Assembly (NCBI GenBank): GCA_012036375.1
Contig: JAAUOI010000204.1
Span: 1 to 5,988, forward strand
Length of the DNA: 5,988 nt
Direction: 5' to 3'
DNA from: Allobrachymonas sp.
GTDB taxonomy: Bacteria > Pseudomonadota > Gammaproteobacteria > Burkholderiales > Burkholderiaceae_C
The notes under the pieces were generated by a model. That model had not been told where the DNA came from. It did no database searches and worked only from the letters and a program-made list of their open reading frames with translations. Numbering within the stretch: position 1 is the stretch's first letter; each line of letters starts with the position of its first letter. A program made the position numbers and the translations under genes. Below, piece by piece: positions 1-5,869 of this stretch.

Positions 1-1010
1 TATGCCGTGCCGTCCAGAGTTTGCTGCGCGCCTCGGGCGTGGCGGCCCATTCAAAGGCTTGGCCGCCGTTGTCTTGCGCCAGCTCTTGCACGGTCTCGAT
101 TTGCTCGGCCACGCCGTTCGGTGAGCCGTGAAATTCAAACATCAACGTCGGCTCTTCGCGCAGCGTAGTTTTACTGTGTGCATTCACCATGCGCACCGTG
201 TTGCCATCAATCAGCTCCACCCGCGCAATCGGCACGCCCAGCTGGATCATGCTGATCACGGTATTCACCGCATCGCGGATGCTCGGAAACGAGCACAGCG
301 CAGCTTGAATCGTCTCAGGAATCGGATACAGGCGCAGCGTGATCTCGGTCATGATGCCCAGCGTGCCCTCAGAGCCCACCATCAGGCGCGTGAGATCGTA
401 GCCAGCAGAAGATTGTTTTGGCACGCGTGCCGGTGCGGATCACCTCGCCTTGCGCGGTCACGACTTCCAGCGCGAGCACGTTCTCGCGCATCGTGCCATA
501 GCGCACCGCATTCGTGCCACTGGCGCGGGTGGCGCTCATGCCGCCAATGGTGGCATCTGCGCCAGGGTCTATCGGGAAAAACAGGCCGCTGGATTTGATC
601 TCATTGTTCAAAGCAATACGGCACACGCCCGCTTGCACGGTCACCGTCAAATCCTCCGGATTGACCGACAAAATCTTATTCATCCGGCTCACATCAATGC
701 TGATGCCCCCTTCGACTGCGAGCAAATGCCCCTCCAGCGAAGAGCCCACTCCAAACGGAATCACCGGCACTTTGTATTGCGCACACAGCTTCACCGCATC
801 GCTCACATCCGTCGTGTTTTCTGCAAACACCACCGCCGCAGGCGGTGGCACCGTCGTGAAGGCACTTTCATCACGCCCATGCTGCACTCGGATGACCTGC
901 GCGGTGGAGCAGTTCGCGCCGAAGCGGGCTTTGAGCGCTTCAAGAAAGGCCGCAGGAATCTCGCGTTGGCGGATTTGGGGCAAGAGGTGGGTTGGAAGGG
1001 GGGCGTTCAT
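1..1010 (-). CDS. FAD-linked D-lactate dehydrogenase (cytochrome), LDHD/GlcD-like; partial, one frameshift
   Basis: Flavoprotein of the FAD_binding_4 / FAD-oxidase C-terminal family that oxidises D-lactate or a similar D-2-hydroxy acid and passes electrons to the respiratory chain. The ATG at 1010 follows a GGAGA Shine-Dalgarno 8 bases upstream. The FAD-binding loop PFGVGSSLEG is at residues 85-94, followed by FPIDPGADAT (145-154) and SGTNAVRYGTMRENV (164-178). A frameshift follows residue 198: the T run at 416-419 appears one base too long. In the next frame the family sequence resumes at once (SSAGYDLTRLMVGSEGTLG) and stays open to the window edge, ending LWTARH, a conserved family motif. 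About 336 residues of an expected 460-480 are present; the C-terminus lies beyond position 1. The motifs resemble human LDHD more than E. coli GlcD, from memory. Substrate is inferred; glycolate or 2-hydroxyglutarate are alternatives. Confidence 0.88.
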
Positions 1011-1065
1011 CGTGGTGTCTCCAAAAGTTGATGCTGGCAAGCCTCGTGAGCGTGCAGCATTTCTC

Positions 1066-1071
1066 ATTCTA
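1066..1071 (-). promoter_or_regulatory. candidate -10 box for the D-lactate dehydrogenase gene
   Basis: The minus strand reads TAGAAT, five of six bases matching the sigma-70 -10 consensus, 55 bases upstream of the ATG at 1010. No good -35 box lies at 16-18 bases; TTGTCA (1099-1094) is at 22 bases, which is too far. The site is plausible only because the divergent intergenic region must hold a promoter. Confidence 0.28.
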
Positions 1072-1102
1072 CGCAGGCTGGGCGCGGCCAGCATGACAAA
1101 AA

Positions 1103-1132
1103 TTGACGCGCCATGCGATTTGCGGCTATCTT
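1103..1132 (+). promoter_or_regulatory. candidate sigma-70 promoter for the MscS-type channel gene
   Basis: TTGACG (1103-1108, five of six to the -35 consensus) is followed 18 bases later by TATCTT (1127-1132, four of six to the -10 consensus). The start codon at 1161 would then have a leader of about 20 bases carrying the AAGGAG ribosome site at 1147-1152. Base matching only; no experimental support. Confidence 0.4.
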
Positions 1133-1160
1133 GCGGTTTTCTCATCAAGGAGTTAGTTTT

Positions 1161-1976
1161 ATGGACAGCAGCAAAATCACTTCATGGCTCGATCAAGTTC
1201 AGCCCATTCTCGTGGCCTTTGGCCTCAAAGTCTTGGGTGCGATAGCCGTTTTCATTGTCGGCCGCTGGCTGATTGGCTTGGCCTGTCGCATGATCGGCGC
1301 CGCCATGACGCGGCAAAAGCTTGATATCACGGTGCAAAACTATCTGGTGAGCTTCATCAGCGTGGCGCTGAATATCGTGCTCGTTGTGGCGATTTTGGGC
1401 TACTTCGGCGTAGAGACCACGAGCTTCGCTGCCTTGGTGGCAGGCGCCGGTGTGGCGATCGGCGCGGCCTGGAGCGGCTTGCTGGGCAATTTCGCCGCAG
1501 GTATCTTTCTGCTGATCTTGCGCCCCTATAAAGTGGGCGATTACGTGACCGTCGGCGGCGTAGAAGGCACAGTCGTTGAAATCGGCCTGTTTGGCACGAC
1601 GCTGAACACGCCTGACAACGTGCGCACTATCGTGGGCAATGGCAAGGTCATGGGCGGCGACATCAAGAACTTTACCCACAACCCGTTTCGCCGTGTTGAC
1701 CTCGCGGCCCAACTCGCGGGCAGCGCCGATATGCACAAAGCGGTGGCGCTGCTCAAAGAGGCCGTGAGCAAAGTGAGCAACATCAAAGCCGAACAAGGCG
1801 TGGATGTAGAAATCATCGAGTTCAACGAATTTGGCCCCAAGCTGGCTGTGCGCCCGTATTGCCACACCGATCACTACTGGCAAGTCTATTTCGACACCAA
1901 CAAAACTATCGCCGATACCCTAGGTGCAGCCGGATTCCCTGTGGCGACACGGCCTGTCAAAATGTACCCCGTTTAA
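1161..1976 (+). CDS. MscS-family small-conductance mechanosensitive ion channel
   Basis: Inner-membrane channel that opens under membrane tension and releases solutes during hypo-osmotic shock. The 271 residues are close to E. coli MscS (286). The ATG at 1161 has an AAGGAG ribosome site 8 bases upstream; the frame is open earlier, but those starts lack a site. Hydrophobic segments lie at about 16-40, 61-83 and 88-121. The third is the Gly/Ala-rich pore helix (GAGVAIGAAWSGLLGNFAAG, about 95-114), followed by RPYKVGDYV and the beta domain (GTVVEIGLFGTTLNT). Where E. coli MscS has an IPNGK loop, this protein has VGNGK (158-162). The C-terminal vestibule domain ends FPVATRPVKMYPV. The gene is intact, is transcribed alone or first, and is closed by the terminator at 1998-2030. 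Family assignment is secure; which paralogue it is cannot be told. Confidence 0.95.
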   Translation: MDSSKITSWLDQVQPILVAFGLKVLGAIAVFIVGRWLIGLACRMIGAAMTRQKLDITVQNYLVSFISVALNIVLVVAILGYFGVETTSFAALVAGAGVAIGAAWSGLLGNFAAGIFLLILRPYKVGDYVTVGGVEGTVVEIGLFGTTLNTPDNVRTIVGNGKVMGGDIKNFTHNPFRRVDLAAQLAGSADMHKAVALLKEAVSKVSNIKAEQGVDVEIIEFNEFGPKLAVRPYCHTDHYWQVYFDTNKTIADTLGAAGFPVATRPVKMYPV

Positions 1977-1977
1977 A

Positions 1978-2012
1978 CTATTAAATTCATAGCATTTAGC
2001 GCAGTAGCCATG
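1978..2012 (+). repeat. copy A of the dispersed AT-rich repeat, 5' part clear and 3' part remodelled into a terminator
   Basis: The block begins with CTAT...ATAG (1978-1992) and continues with GCATT, GCGCA, ATG and CGGCTA at the same spacing as in the copy at 5305-5370, so the whole terminator region aligns to the repeat. Same orientation as the copies at 4529 and 5305. It starts two bases after the channel stop codon. Confidence 0.6.
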
Positions 2013-2030
2013 ACGGCTACTGCGCTTTTT
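1998..2030 (+). terminator. strong intrinsic terminator after the MscS-type gene
   Basis: A perfect 12-base-pair stem, AGCGCAGTAGCC (1998-2009) with GGCTACTGCGCT (2015-2026), encloses a 5-base loop and runs straight into a T tract (2026-2030). It begins 22 bases after the channel stop codon. The T tract is on the plus side only, so it ends plus-strand transcription and separates the channel gene from the adenosyltransferase gene. Confidence 0.9.
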
Positions 2031-2070
2031 CATTGCTGCGACAATATGTTTTTAGCATCTAAAGTACATC

Positions 2071-2643
2071 ATGGGCAACCGACTCACACAAATCGCCACG
2101 CGCACTGGCGACGACGGCACAACAGGCCTGGCCGACAACTCGCGCATTTCCAAAGCCAGCGCGCGCATTGGCGCGGTGGGCGATGTGGATGAACTCAACT
2201 CGAATCTGGGCGTGCTGCTTTGCGAGGCGATGCCTGCTGATGTGCGGGAGCTGCTGATTGATGTGCAGCATCAGCTGTTCAACTTGGGCGGTGAGCTGGC
2301 GATGCCGGGTTACGAGCTGCTGAAAAATGAAGCGCTATTGCAACTTGATGAAGCGCTTGAGACTTACAACGCGCAATTGCCGCGTTTGCTCGAATTCATT
2401 CTCCCCGCTGGCAGCCGCGCTGCATCGCTGGCGCATGTGTGCCGCACGGTAGCGCGCCGCGCGGAGCGCTCTGTGGTGGCGCTGCATGCGGAAGAAAAAA
2501 TCAACGATGCACCGCGCTTGTATTTGAACCGTTTGAGCGACCTGTTGTTCGTCCTCGCTCGTGTGCTCAACCGCATGGACGGGGGTGACGATGTGTATTG
2601 GAAAAGTGAGCGACTGAAGAATTTGGAAGCGTCGCCTGAGTGA
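2071..2643 (+). CDS. pduO: PduO-type ATP:cob(I)alamin adenosyltransferase
   Basis: Cytoplasmic enzyme that transfers the 5'-deoxyadenosyl group of ATP to the cobalt of reduced cobalamin or cobyrinic acid a,c-diamide, giving coenzyme B12. The 190 residues are the usual length for a single-domain PduO (Cob_adeno_trans). Signature elements in order: the ATP phosphate-binding N-terminus TRTGDDGTTGL (10-20), GDVDELNS (37-44), LPAG (111-114), the arginine-rich active-site helix RTVARRAER (125-133) and LNRLSDLLFVLAR (152-164). All the key residues I expect are present and the frame is intact. No clear Shine-Dalgarno precedes the ATG at 2071, and I see no cobalamin riboswitch: the 94-base gap upstream is largely taken up by the terminator. 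No other B12 gene is in the window, so salvage of imported cobalamin is as likely as synthesis. The symbol denotes the family; it does not imply a pdu operon. Confidence 0.93.
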   Translation: MGNRLTQIATRTGDDGTTGLADNSRISKASARIGAVGDVDELNSNLGVLLCEAMPADVRELLIDVQHQLFNLGGELAMPGYELLKNEALLQLDEALETYNAQLPRLLEFILPAGSRAASLAHVCRTVARRAERSVVALHAEEKINDAPRLYLNRLSDLLFVLARVLNRMDGGDDVYWKSERLKNLEASPE

Positions 2644-2654
2644 TAGTTGTTGCT

Positions 2655-2720
2655 GATTTTTAAAGCAAAATCGGCCACTCCCCGGCATAGAATATGCGTC
2701 AAATGCTATTAAATTAGTAG
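2655..2720 (-). repeat. copy B of the dispersed AT-rich repeat, inverted relative to the other three
   Basis: Read on the minus strand this block has the same order as the copies at 4529 and 5305: an AT-rich TAATAG part, GCATTTGACGCATATTC, ATGCCGG, then TGGCCGATTTTGCTTTAAAA. Within the 26-base core beginning at CCGGCAT (2682), 24 bases match the copy inside ubiA. A small hairpin GCATA-GAA-TATGC lies at 2686-2698. The repeat fills nearly the whole gap between the adenosyltransferase stop and the exporter start and supplies the exporter's leader. Confidence 0.7.
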
Positions 2721-2726
2721 TTGTTA

Positions 2727-3604
2727 ATGCCATCCACCACCGCTAATCTCTTGGCGCTCGCTGCCATCGCGCTTTGGGCGTTGTTGGCATGGCTGGGTGT
2801 GGCGTTGTCGCATGTGCCGCCATTTCTGCTCACGGGGATTGCGCTGCTCATTGGATCGCTGATTGCGCTACCGCTGTCATTACAACAGGGTCGATTGAAC
2901 TTATCGAGCTGGAAGATGCCTTGGCAGCATGTGGCTCTGGGCGTGTATGGGCTGTTTGGCTTTCACTTTCTGCTTTTTATCGCGCTGCGCCATGCGCCGC
3001 CGGTGCAGGCGAATTTGGTGAATTATTTGTGGCCACTGGGAATCGTGGTGATGGCGCCGCTGTTTCTGCCCGGCGTGAAGTTGAAAGCAGCGCATCTGCT
3101 GGCGGCCGCTCTGGGTTTTGCCGGAGCTTGCATCGCCATTTTGGGTAAAAGCGCGACTGCGGATGCAGCCAGTAGCGGTTTTGCTTGGGGCTACCTACCG
3201 CTGCGGGTAGCGCCTTCATTTGGGCGAGTTATTCCCTCATGACCAAGCGGCTGGCCATGCAAGGCAAGAGCTTTGCCACGGCAGCGATTGGTTTGTTTGG
3301 CTTGATTTCTGGTTTGCTCTCACTGCTGTGCCATGCGTTGTTAGAGCCCCGTGTGAGCTTGTCGGGCAACGATTGGGGCTATCTTGTGGTCATGGGACTT
3401 GGGCCTTTGGGCGCTGCTTTTTATTTGTGGGATGCGGCGCTCAAGCGCGGGGATGCGCGGCAGATTGGCATTTTGAGTTACATCACGCCGATTGCGTCTA
3501 CAGCAGTGTTGATCTTGGCATCTGGCCAAGGGCTCACGGGGTCGATTGCTTTGGCCGCTGCCATGATTGTGGGCGCGGCGTGGCTTGGCAGCCGCGCACC
3601 CTGA
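2727..3604 (+). CDS. EamA/DMT-superfamily exporter, YddG-like; one frameshift
   Basis: Inner-membrane transporter of the drug/metabolite family, with about ten hydrophobic helices from two EamA repeats. The first frame runs from the ATG at 2727 through residue 157, including NLVNYLWP (96-103), a motif also in E. coli YddG, the aromatic amino-acid exporter. Family sequence then continues one frame over: GSAFIWASYSLMTKRL from about 3206, later GILSYITPIAST, ending SRAP at 3604. A single lost base near 3192-3204, perhaps a C at 3198-3199, explains the break. Restoring one base gives 292 residues, the normal family length. No Shine-Dalgarno is visible; TTG at 2721 is an in-frame alternative start. 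YddG resemblance is from recalled sequence, so amino-acid export is inference and substrate is unknown. A true two-part pseudogene is the alternative. Confidence 0.85.
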
Positions 3605-3632
3605 GCGTTTGAGTCGATTCCATCACAGGTTA

Positions 3633-3646
3633 GCAGCAATTGCTGC
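3633..3646. repeat. 14-base perfect palindrome in the gap between exporter and lipoprotein genes
   Basis: GCAGCAATTGCTGC is its own reverse complement. GTT and AAC outside extend the pairing across one unpaired A. It lies about 30 bases after the exporter stop. No T tract follows, so it is not a convincing terminator; it could be an operator. Between it and the lipoprotein start (3647-3748) the only other structure I see is the inverted repeat at 3719-3734. A lone TTGACG at 3662-3667 has no matching -10 box. Confidence 0.4.
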
Positions 3647-3718
3647 AACTACTGGTAGCACTTGACGACACCTTGGAGGGCAAGACGCGCAAAGCCCAGA
3701 TTCAGCGGACATTTCAGC

Positions 3719-3734
3719 CACGGCATGTGCCGTG
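3719..3734. repeat. inverted repeat just upstream of the lipoprotein start
   Basis: CACGGCA and TGCCGTG pair perfectly across two bases. The repeat ends 14 bases before the ATG at 3749. It could be a protein-binding site or an RNA hairpin next to the ribosome site. No function can be assigned from sequence. Confidence 0.4.
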
Positions 3735-3748
3735 CTTTGAAAGTTTGT

Positions 3749-4302
3749 ATGAGTTCATGGAAAACTTCGCTCCCTTCGCTCAAAATGGGCGTGCCGCTGT
3801 TGGCGGCTGCGGTGTTATCGGCCTGCGTGGTCGTGCCCGTTGATCCAAAAACAGGGCAACCCTACCCCACGCAAAGCCCGCAGGTCGTTGTGGTACAGCA
3901 ACCTACGCAGACCGCACCAGTCGCCAGCCCCACACCTGCTTGGACGGCGCTGAACGCGCGCCTGTATCCGGTCAACGAGGTGGCGCGAACAGCTGGCCCG
4001 CTGGTGGCCACGGTGATTGACAACGGCACGGGGCGCGGCAGCTTTGCTCTGAACTACCTCGGCCAAAGCCTGCAAGGCGATGCCACGCGCGTGGATCGCA
4101 ACTATCCCGGCTTTGGGCAAATCATGAGCCAGGTTCAGGGCGGCACGGGCTGGGGCCAGGCCGCTGGACAGCGCGGCATTGCCAACGCCGCCTCAAGCAG
4201 CTTAAGCATGCGCTGTGAATACTTGTTCACCGCGCCCGGCCAAGCACAGGCGCTTGCCTGCTGAGCGACGGGGCGCGGTTTCAGATTCACTTTGGGAATT
4301 GA
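3749..4302 (+). CDS. small lipoprotein of unknown function; frameshift near the 3' end
   Basis: Probably an exported, lipid-anchored envelope protein. From the ATG at 3749 there is a short Lys-containing N-region, a hydrophobic stretch (GVPLLAAAVL) and a lipobox LSAC with Cys at residue 26; a Pro/Gln/Val-rich linker follows. The longer open frame upstream puts arginine-rich sequence before the signal and is unlikely. The folded part runs from about WTALNARLYP to the end, with GTGRGSFALNYLGQSLQGDATRV in the middle, and I do not recognise it as a named domain. The visible frame stops at 4264, but restoring one base at the AA pair 4242-4243 reads on as STGACLLSDGARFQIHFGN with a stop at 4300-4302, giving 184 residues. 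This tail resembles endings I recall in betaproteobacterial hypothetical lipoproteins, and it adds a second mature-domain Cys (about 170) that could pair with Cys 156. A weak GAAAG ribosome site is at 3739-3743. Confidence 0.72.
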
Positions 4303-4344
4303 TCAGATGCTGTCATGTCAGTTGGACAACAGGGACACAACCAC

Positions 4345-4372
4345 AAAAGGGGCGGATAAACCGCCCCCTTTT
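4345..4372. terminator. bidirectional intrinsic terminator between convergent lipoprotein and ubiA genes
   Basis: GGGGCGG (4349-4355) pairs with CCGCCCC around the loop ATAAA, flanked by AAAA (4345-4348) and TTTT (4369-4372), which give a T tract on both strands. It lies 43 bases after the corrected lipoprotein stop and 18 bases beyond the ubiA stop. The right arm has five C against four G, leaving one C unpaired; one more G would make the stem perfect. Confidence 0.85.
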
Positions 4373-4389
4373 GTTGAGTTGAGCAGCCC

Positions 4390-5279
4390 TTATCGACTGA
4401 GCACGATGCCCATCAACATCGTCAAACCCAGCCAATGGTTTTGCTTAAACGCCATGAAGCAGCCTTCGCGAGAGCGGCGACGGATGAGTAGAAAATGCCA
4501 CAAAACTTGTCCCAAGGTAGCCACAAATACTATCAAAAGCAGAGCATTCGACGCATATTTTATGCCGGCTAGAAGCCAAATTGACACATAAATACAATAA
4601 CTGAGCATGACAAACGCCACATCAAAGCGCCCGAGTGTGATGGCGGAAGTTTTCATGCCGATGCGCAAGTCGTCATCGCGATCGACCATGGCATATTCGG
4701 TGTCGTAGGCCAAGACCCAGAAGAGATTGCCCAGGAGCAGCAGCCATGCCAGCGGCGGGACAAAGCCTTGCAGCGCAGAGAGTGAATCGCCGCCCAACAC
4801 CGCTGCGAAGGCCATGGGAATACCGAAGCTGAAAGCCACGCCCAACACCGCCTGAGGCATCGAGACGAAGCGTTTGGCGAAAGGGTAAGCAATCGCGATG
4901 CCCAGCGCAGCGAAGGACCACAGCACCGTGCTGAGATTGGTCGTGAGCACCAGCGCGAAGGCAGCGAGCGCGAGTACGGCGCCGACGAGCAGCGCCTCTT
5001 TTTTGCCCACGCGCCCGCTCGTGACCGGCGCTGCGCGGTGCGTTTGACGTGCTTGTCAAAATCCGCATCGGCCACATCGTTGATACAGCAACCTGCGCTG
5101 CGCATGAGGATCGTGCCGAGCGTGAAGACGATGATCAAATGCCAGCCCGGAAAGCCGCCTTTGGCGATCCAAAGCGCACTCAAGGTCGGCCAAAGCAGCA
5201 GCAGCCAGCCCGCTGGGCGATTCCAGCGGATCAAATCGAGGTACAGGGCAATGCGTTGCTGCCACATGGCGTGAGGCAT
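4390..5279 (-). CDS. ubiA: 4-hydroxybenzoate polyprenyltransferase; one frameshift
   Basis: Integral inner-membrane enzyme that attaches the polyprenyl chain to 4-hydroxybenzoate in ubiquinone synthesis. Residues 1-84 are in one frame, including RWNRPAGWLLLLWPTLSALW (18-37) and the first Mg-diphosphate motif NDVADADFD (67-75). The conserved RPVTSG that should follow TAQR needs one more base at the CC pair read from 5028-5027. The rest is in the next frame, with the second Asp motif YDTEYAMVDRDDD (192-204) and a C-terminal NHWLG. The corrected protein is 296 residues, close to E. coli UbiA (290). Both catalytic motifs are present, so an inactive gene is unlikely. Codons for about residues 231-251 are AT-rich and match a dispersed repeat. 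No strong ribosome site precedes 5279; ATG at 5267 is an alternative. The gene follows ssb by 93 bases and may share its transcript. Confidence 0.93.
4529..4583 (+). repeat. copy D of the dispersed repeat, inside the ubiA coding sequence
   Basis: This block aligns without gaps to the intergenic copy at 5305-5370; by hand count 42 of 52 positions agree, including a 16-base identity TTTTATGCCGGCTAGA. It is in the same orientation as that copy. On the minus strand it is translated as part of ubiA, about residues 231-251, using AT-rich codons (CTA, ATA, AAA, TAT, ATA, GTA) that are uncommon in the rest of the gene. The frame stays open through it. Confidence 0.72.
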
Positions 5280-5304
5280 GAGCTAAAACTCAAAAACACC
5301 GAAC

Positions 5305-5370
5305 ACTATAAATTTCATAGCATTCGGCGCAGGTTTTATGCCGGCTAGAGGCCGAAAAGGCTTAAAAAAC
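5305..5370 (+). repeat. copy C of the dispersed AT-rich repeat, between ssb and ubiA
   Basis: Elements in order: CTAT-AAATTTC-ATAG (5306-5320), CATTCGGCGCA, TTTTATGCCGGCTAGAGGCC (5334-5353), then GAAAAGGCTTAAAAAA. It fills most of the 93-base gap between the ssb stop and the ubiA start. Weak hairpins (CTAT/ATAG; CGGC/GCCG at 5342-5354) are present, but no T tract follows a stem on the minus strand, so it does not look like a terminator for ssb. Confidence 0.72.
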
Positions 5371-5372
5371 GA

Positions 5373-5869
5373 TCAGAACGGAATATCGTCATCCATATCG
5401 TCAAAGCCGCTGCCCTGCTTGGCCGCTGGGGCGGGTGATGCTGCGGGGCGCGCTGCGGGTGGGCGCGAAGCCGGCGCAGGCGCACGGGAATAACCGCCTC
5501 CACCGCCACCACCTTCATCTGGCGAGCCCATGCCTTGGCGGCCGCCGAGCAATTGCATTTCATTGGCGATGATGTCCACCGTGTTGCGCTCAATGCCGTC
5601 TTTGTCGGTGTATTTGCCGTATTTCAAACGGCCTTCCACATAAATCGGCGTGCCTTTTTCACATACTCGCCCACCACCTCGGCTAGGCGATCAAAGAATT
5701 GCACGCGGTGCCACTGGGTGTCTTCAATCATCTCGCCAGAGCTTTTGTCTTTGCGTTTGCTGCTGGTGGCAATCGAGATATTGGCCACGGCCCCGCCCGA
5801 AGGCATGTAGCGAATCTCGGGATCGCGCCCGCAATTGCCCATGAGAATAACTTTGTTGACGGAGGCCAT
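5373..5869 (-). CDS. ssb: single-stranded DNA-binding protein; one frameshift
   Basis: Binds exposed single-stranded DNA in replication, recombination and repair, normally as a homotetramer, and recruits partners through its acidic C-terminal tip. The ATG at 5869 follows an AAGGAA ribosome site (5883-5878) by 8 bases. The OB fold begins MASVNKVILMGNCGRDPEIR and includes TQWHRV (51-56), whose Trp corresponds to E. coli Trp54. After EYVKK the frame breaks: one base is missing from the adjoining CC/TTTTT runs at 5653-5659, and restoring it gives GTPIYVEGRLKYGKYTDKDG. A Gly7 stretch and a Pro/Ala-rich linker lead to the tip DDMDDDIPF, the canonical partner-binding end. The corrected length is 165 residues (E. 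coli 178). The gene is essential in bacteria studied, so a sequencing error is more likely than a pseudogene. Confidence 0.95.

Noticed and set aside
450..1245. Long plus-strand open frames opposite the D-lactate dehydrogenase gene
   Set aside because: They are antisense to a clearly recognised protein, are rich in His/Arg/Pro or otherwise featureless, and lack ribosome sites; typical shadow frames of a GC-rich gene.
1182..1883. Minus-strand open frame of over 200 codons opposite the MscS-type gene
   Set aside because: His- and Ala-rich composition without recognisable motifs, fully antisense to an intact channel gene with its own ribosome site and terminator.
1977..2070. Possible cobalamin riboswitch before the adenosyltransferase gene
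   Set aside because: The 94-base gap is too short for that class of element and is mostly terminator; no B12-box-like conserved core was seen.
2655..2720. Terminator after the adenosyltransferase gene
   Set aside because: The GCATA/TATGC hairpin is weak and no T tract follows on the plus strand; the block is better explained as a repeat copy.
3662..3748. Earlier start for the lipoprotein gene at 3662
   Set aside because: It would add about 29 mostly basic, non-hydrophobic residues ahead of a good lipoprotein signal peptide and has no ribosome site.
4292..4591. Plus-strand open frame overlapping the terminator and the 3' end of ubiA
   Set aside because: It is antisense to conserved UbiA sequence and runs through the bidirectional terminator; no recognisable protein features.
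5640..5665. Programmed ribosomal frameshift in ssb
   Set aside because: I know of no such recoding in ssb, the break is a simple missing base in adjoining runs, and four other genes in the window show the same kind of break.
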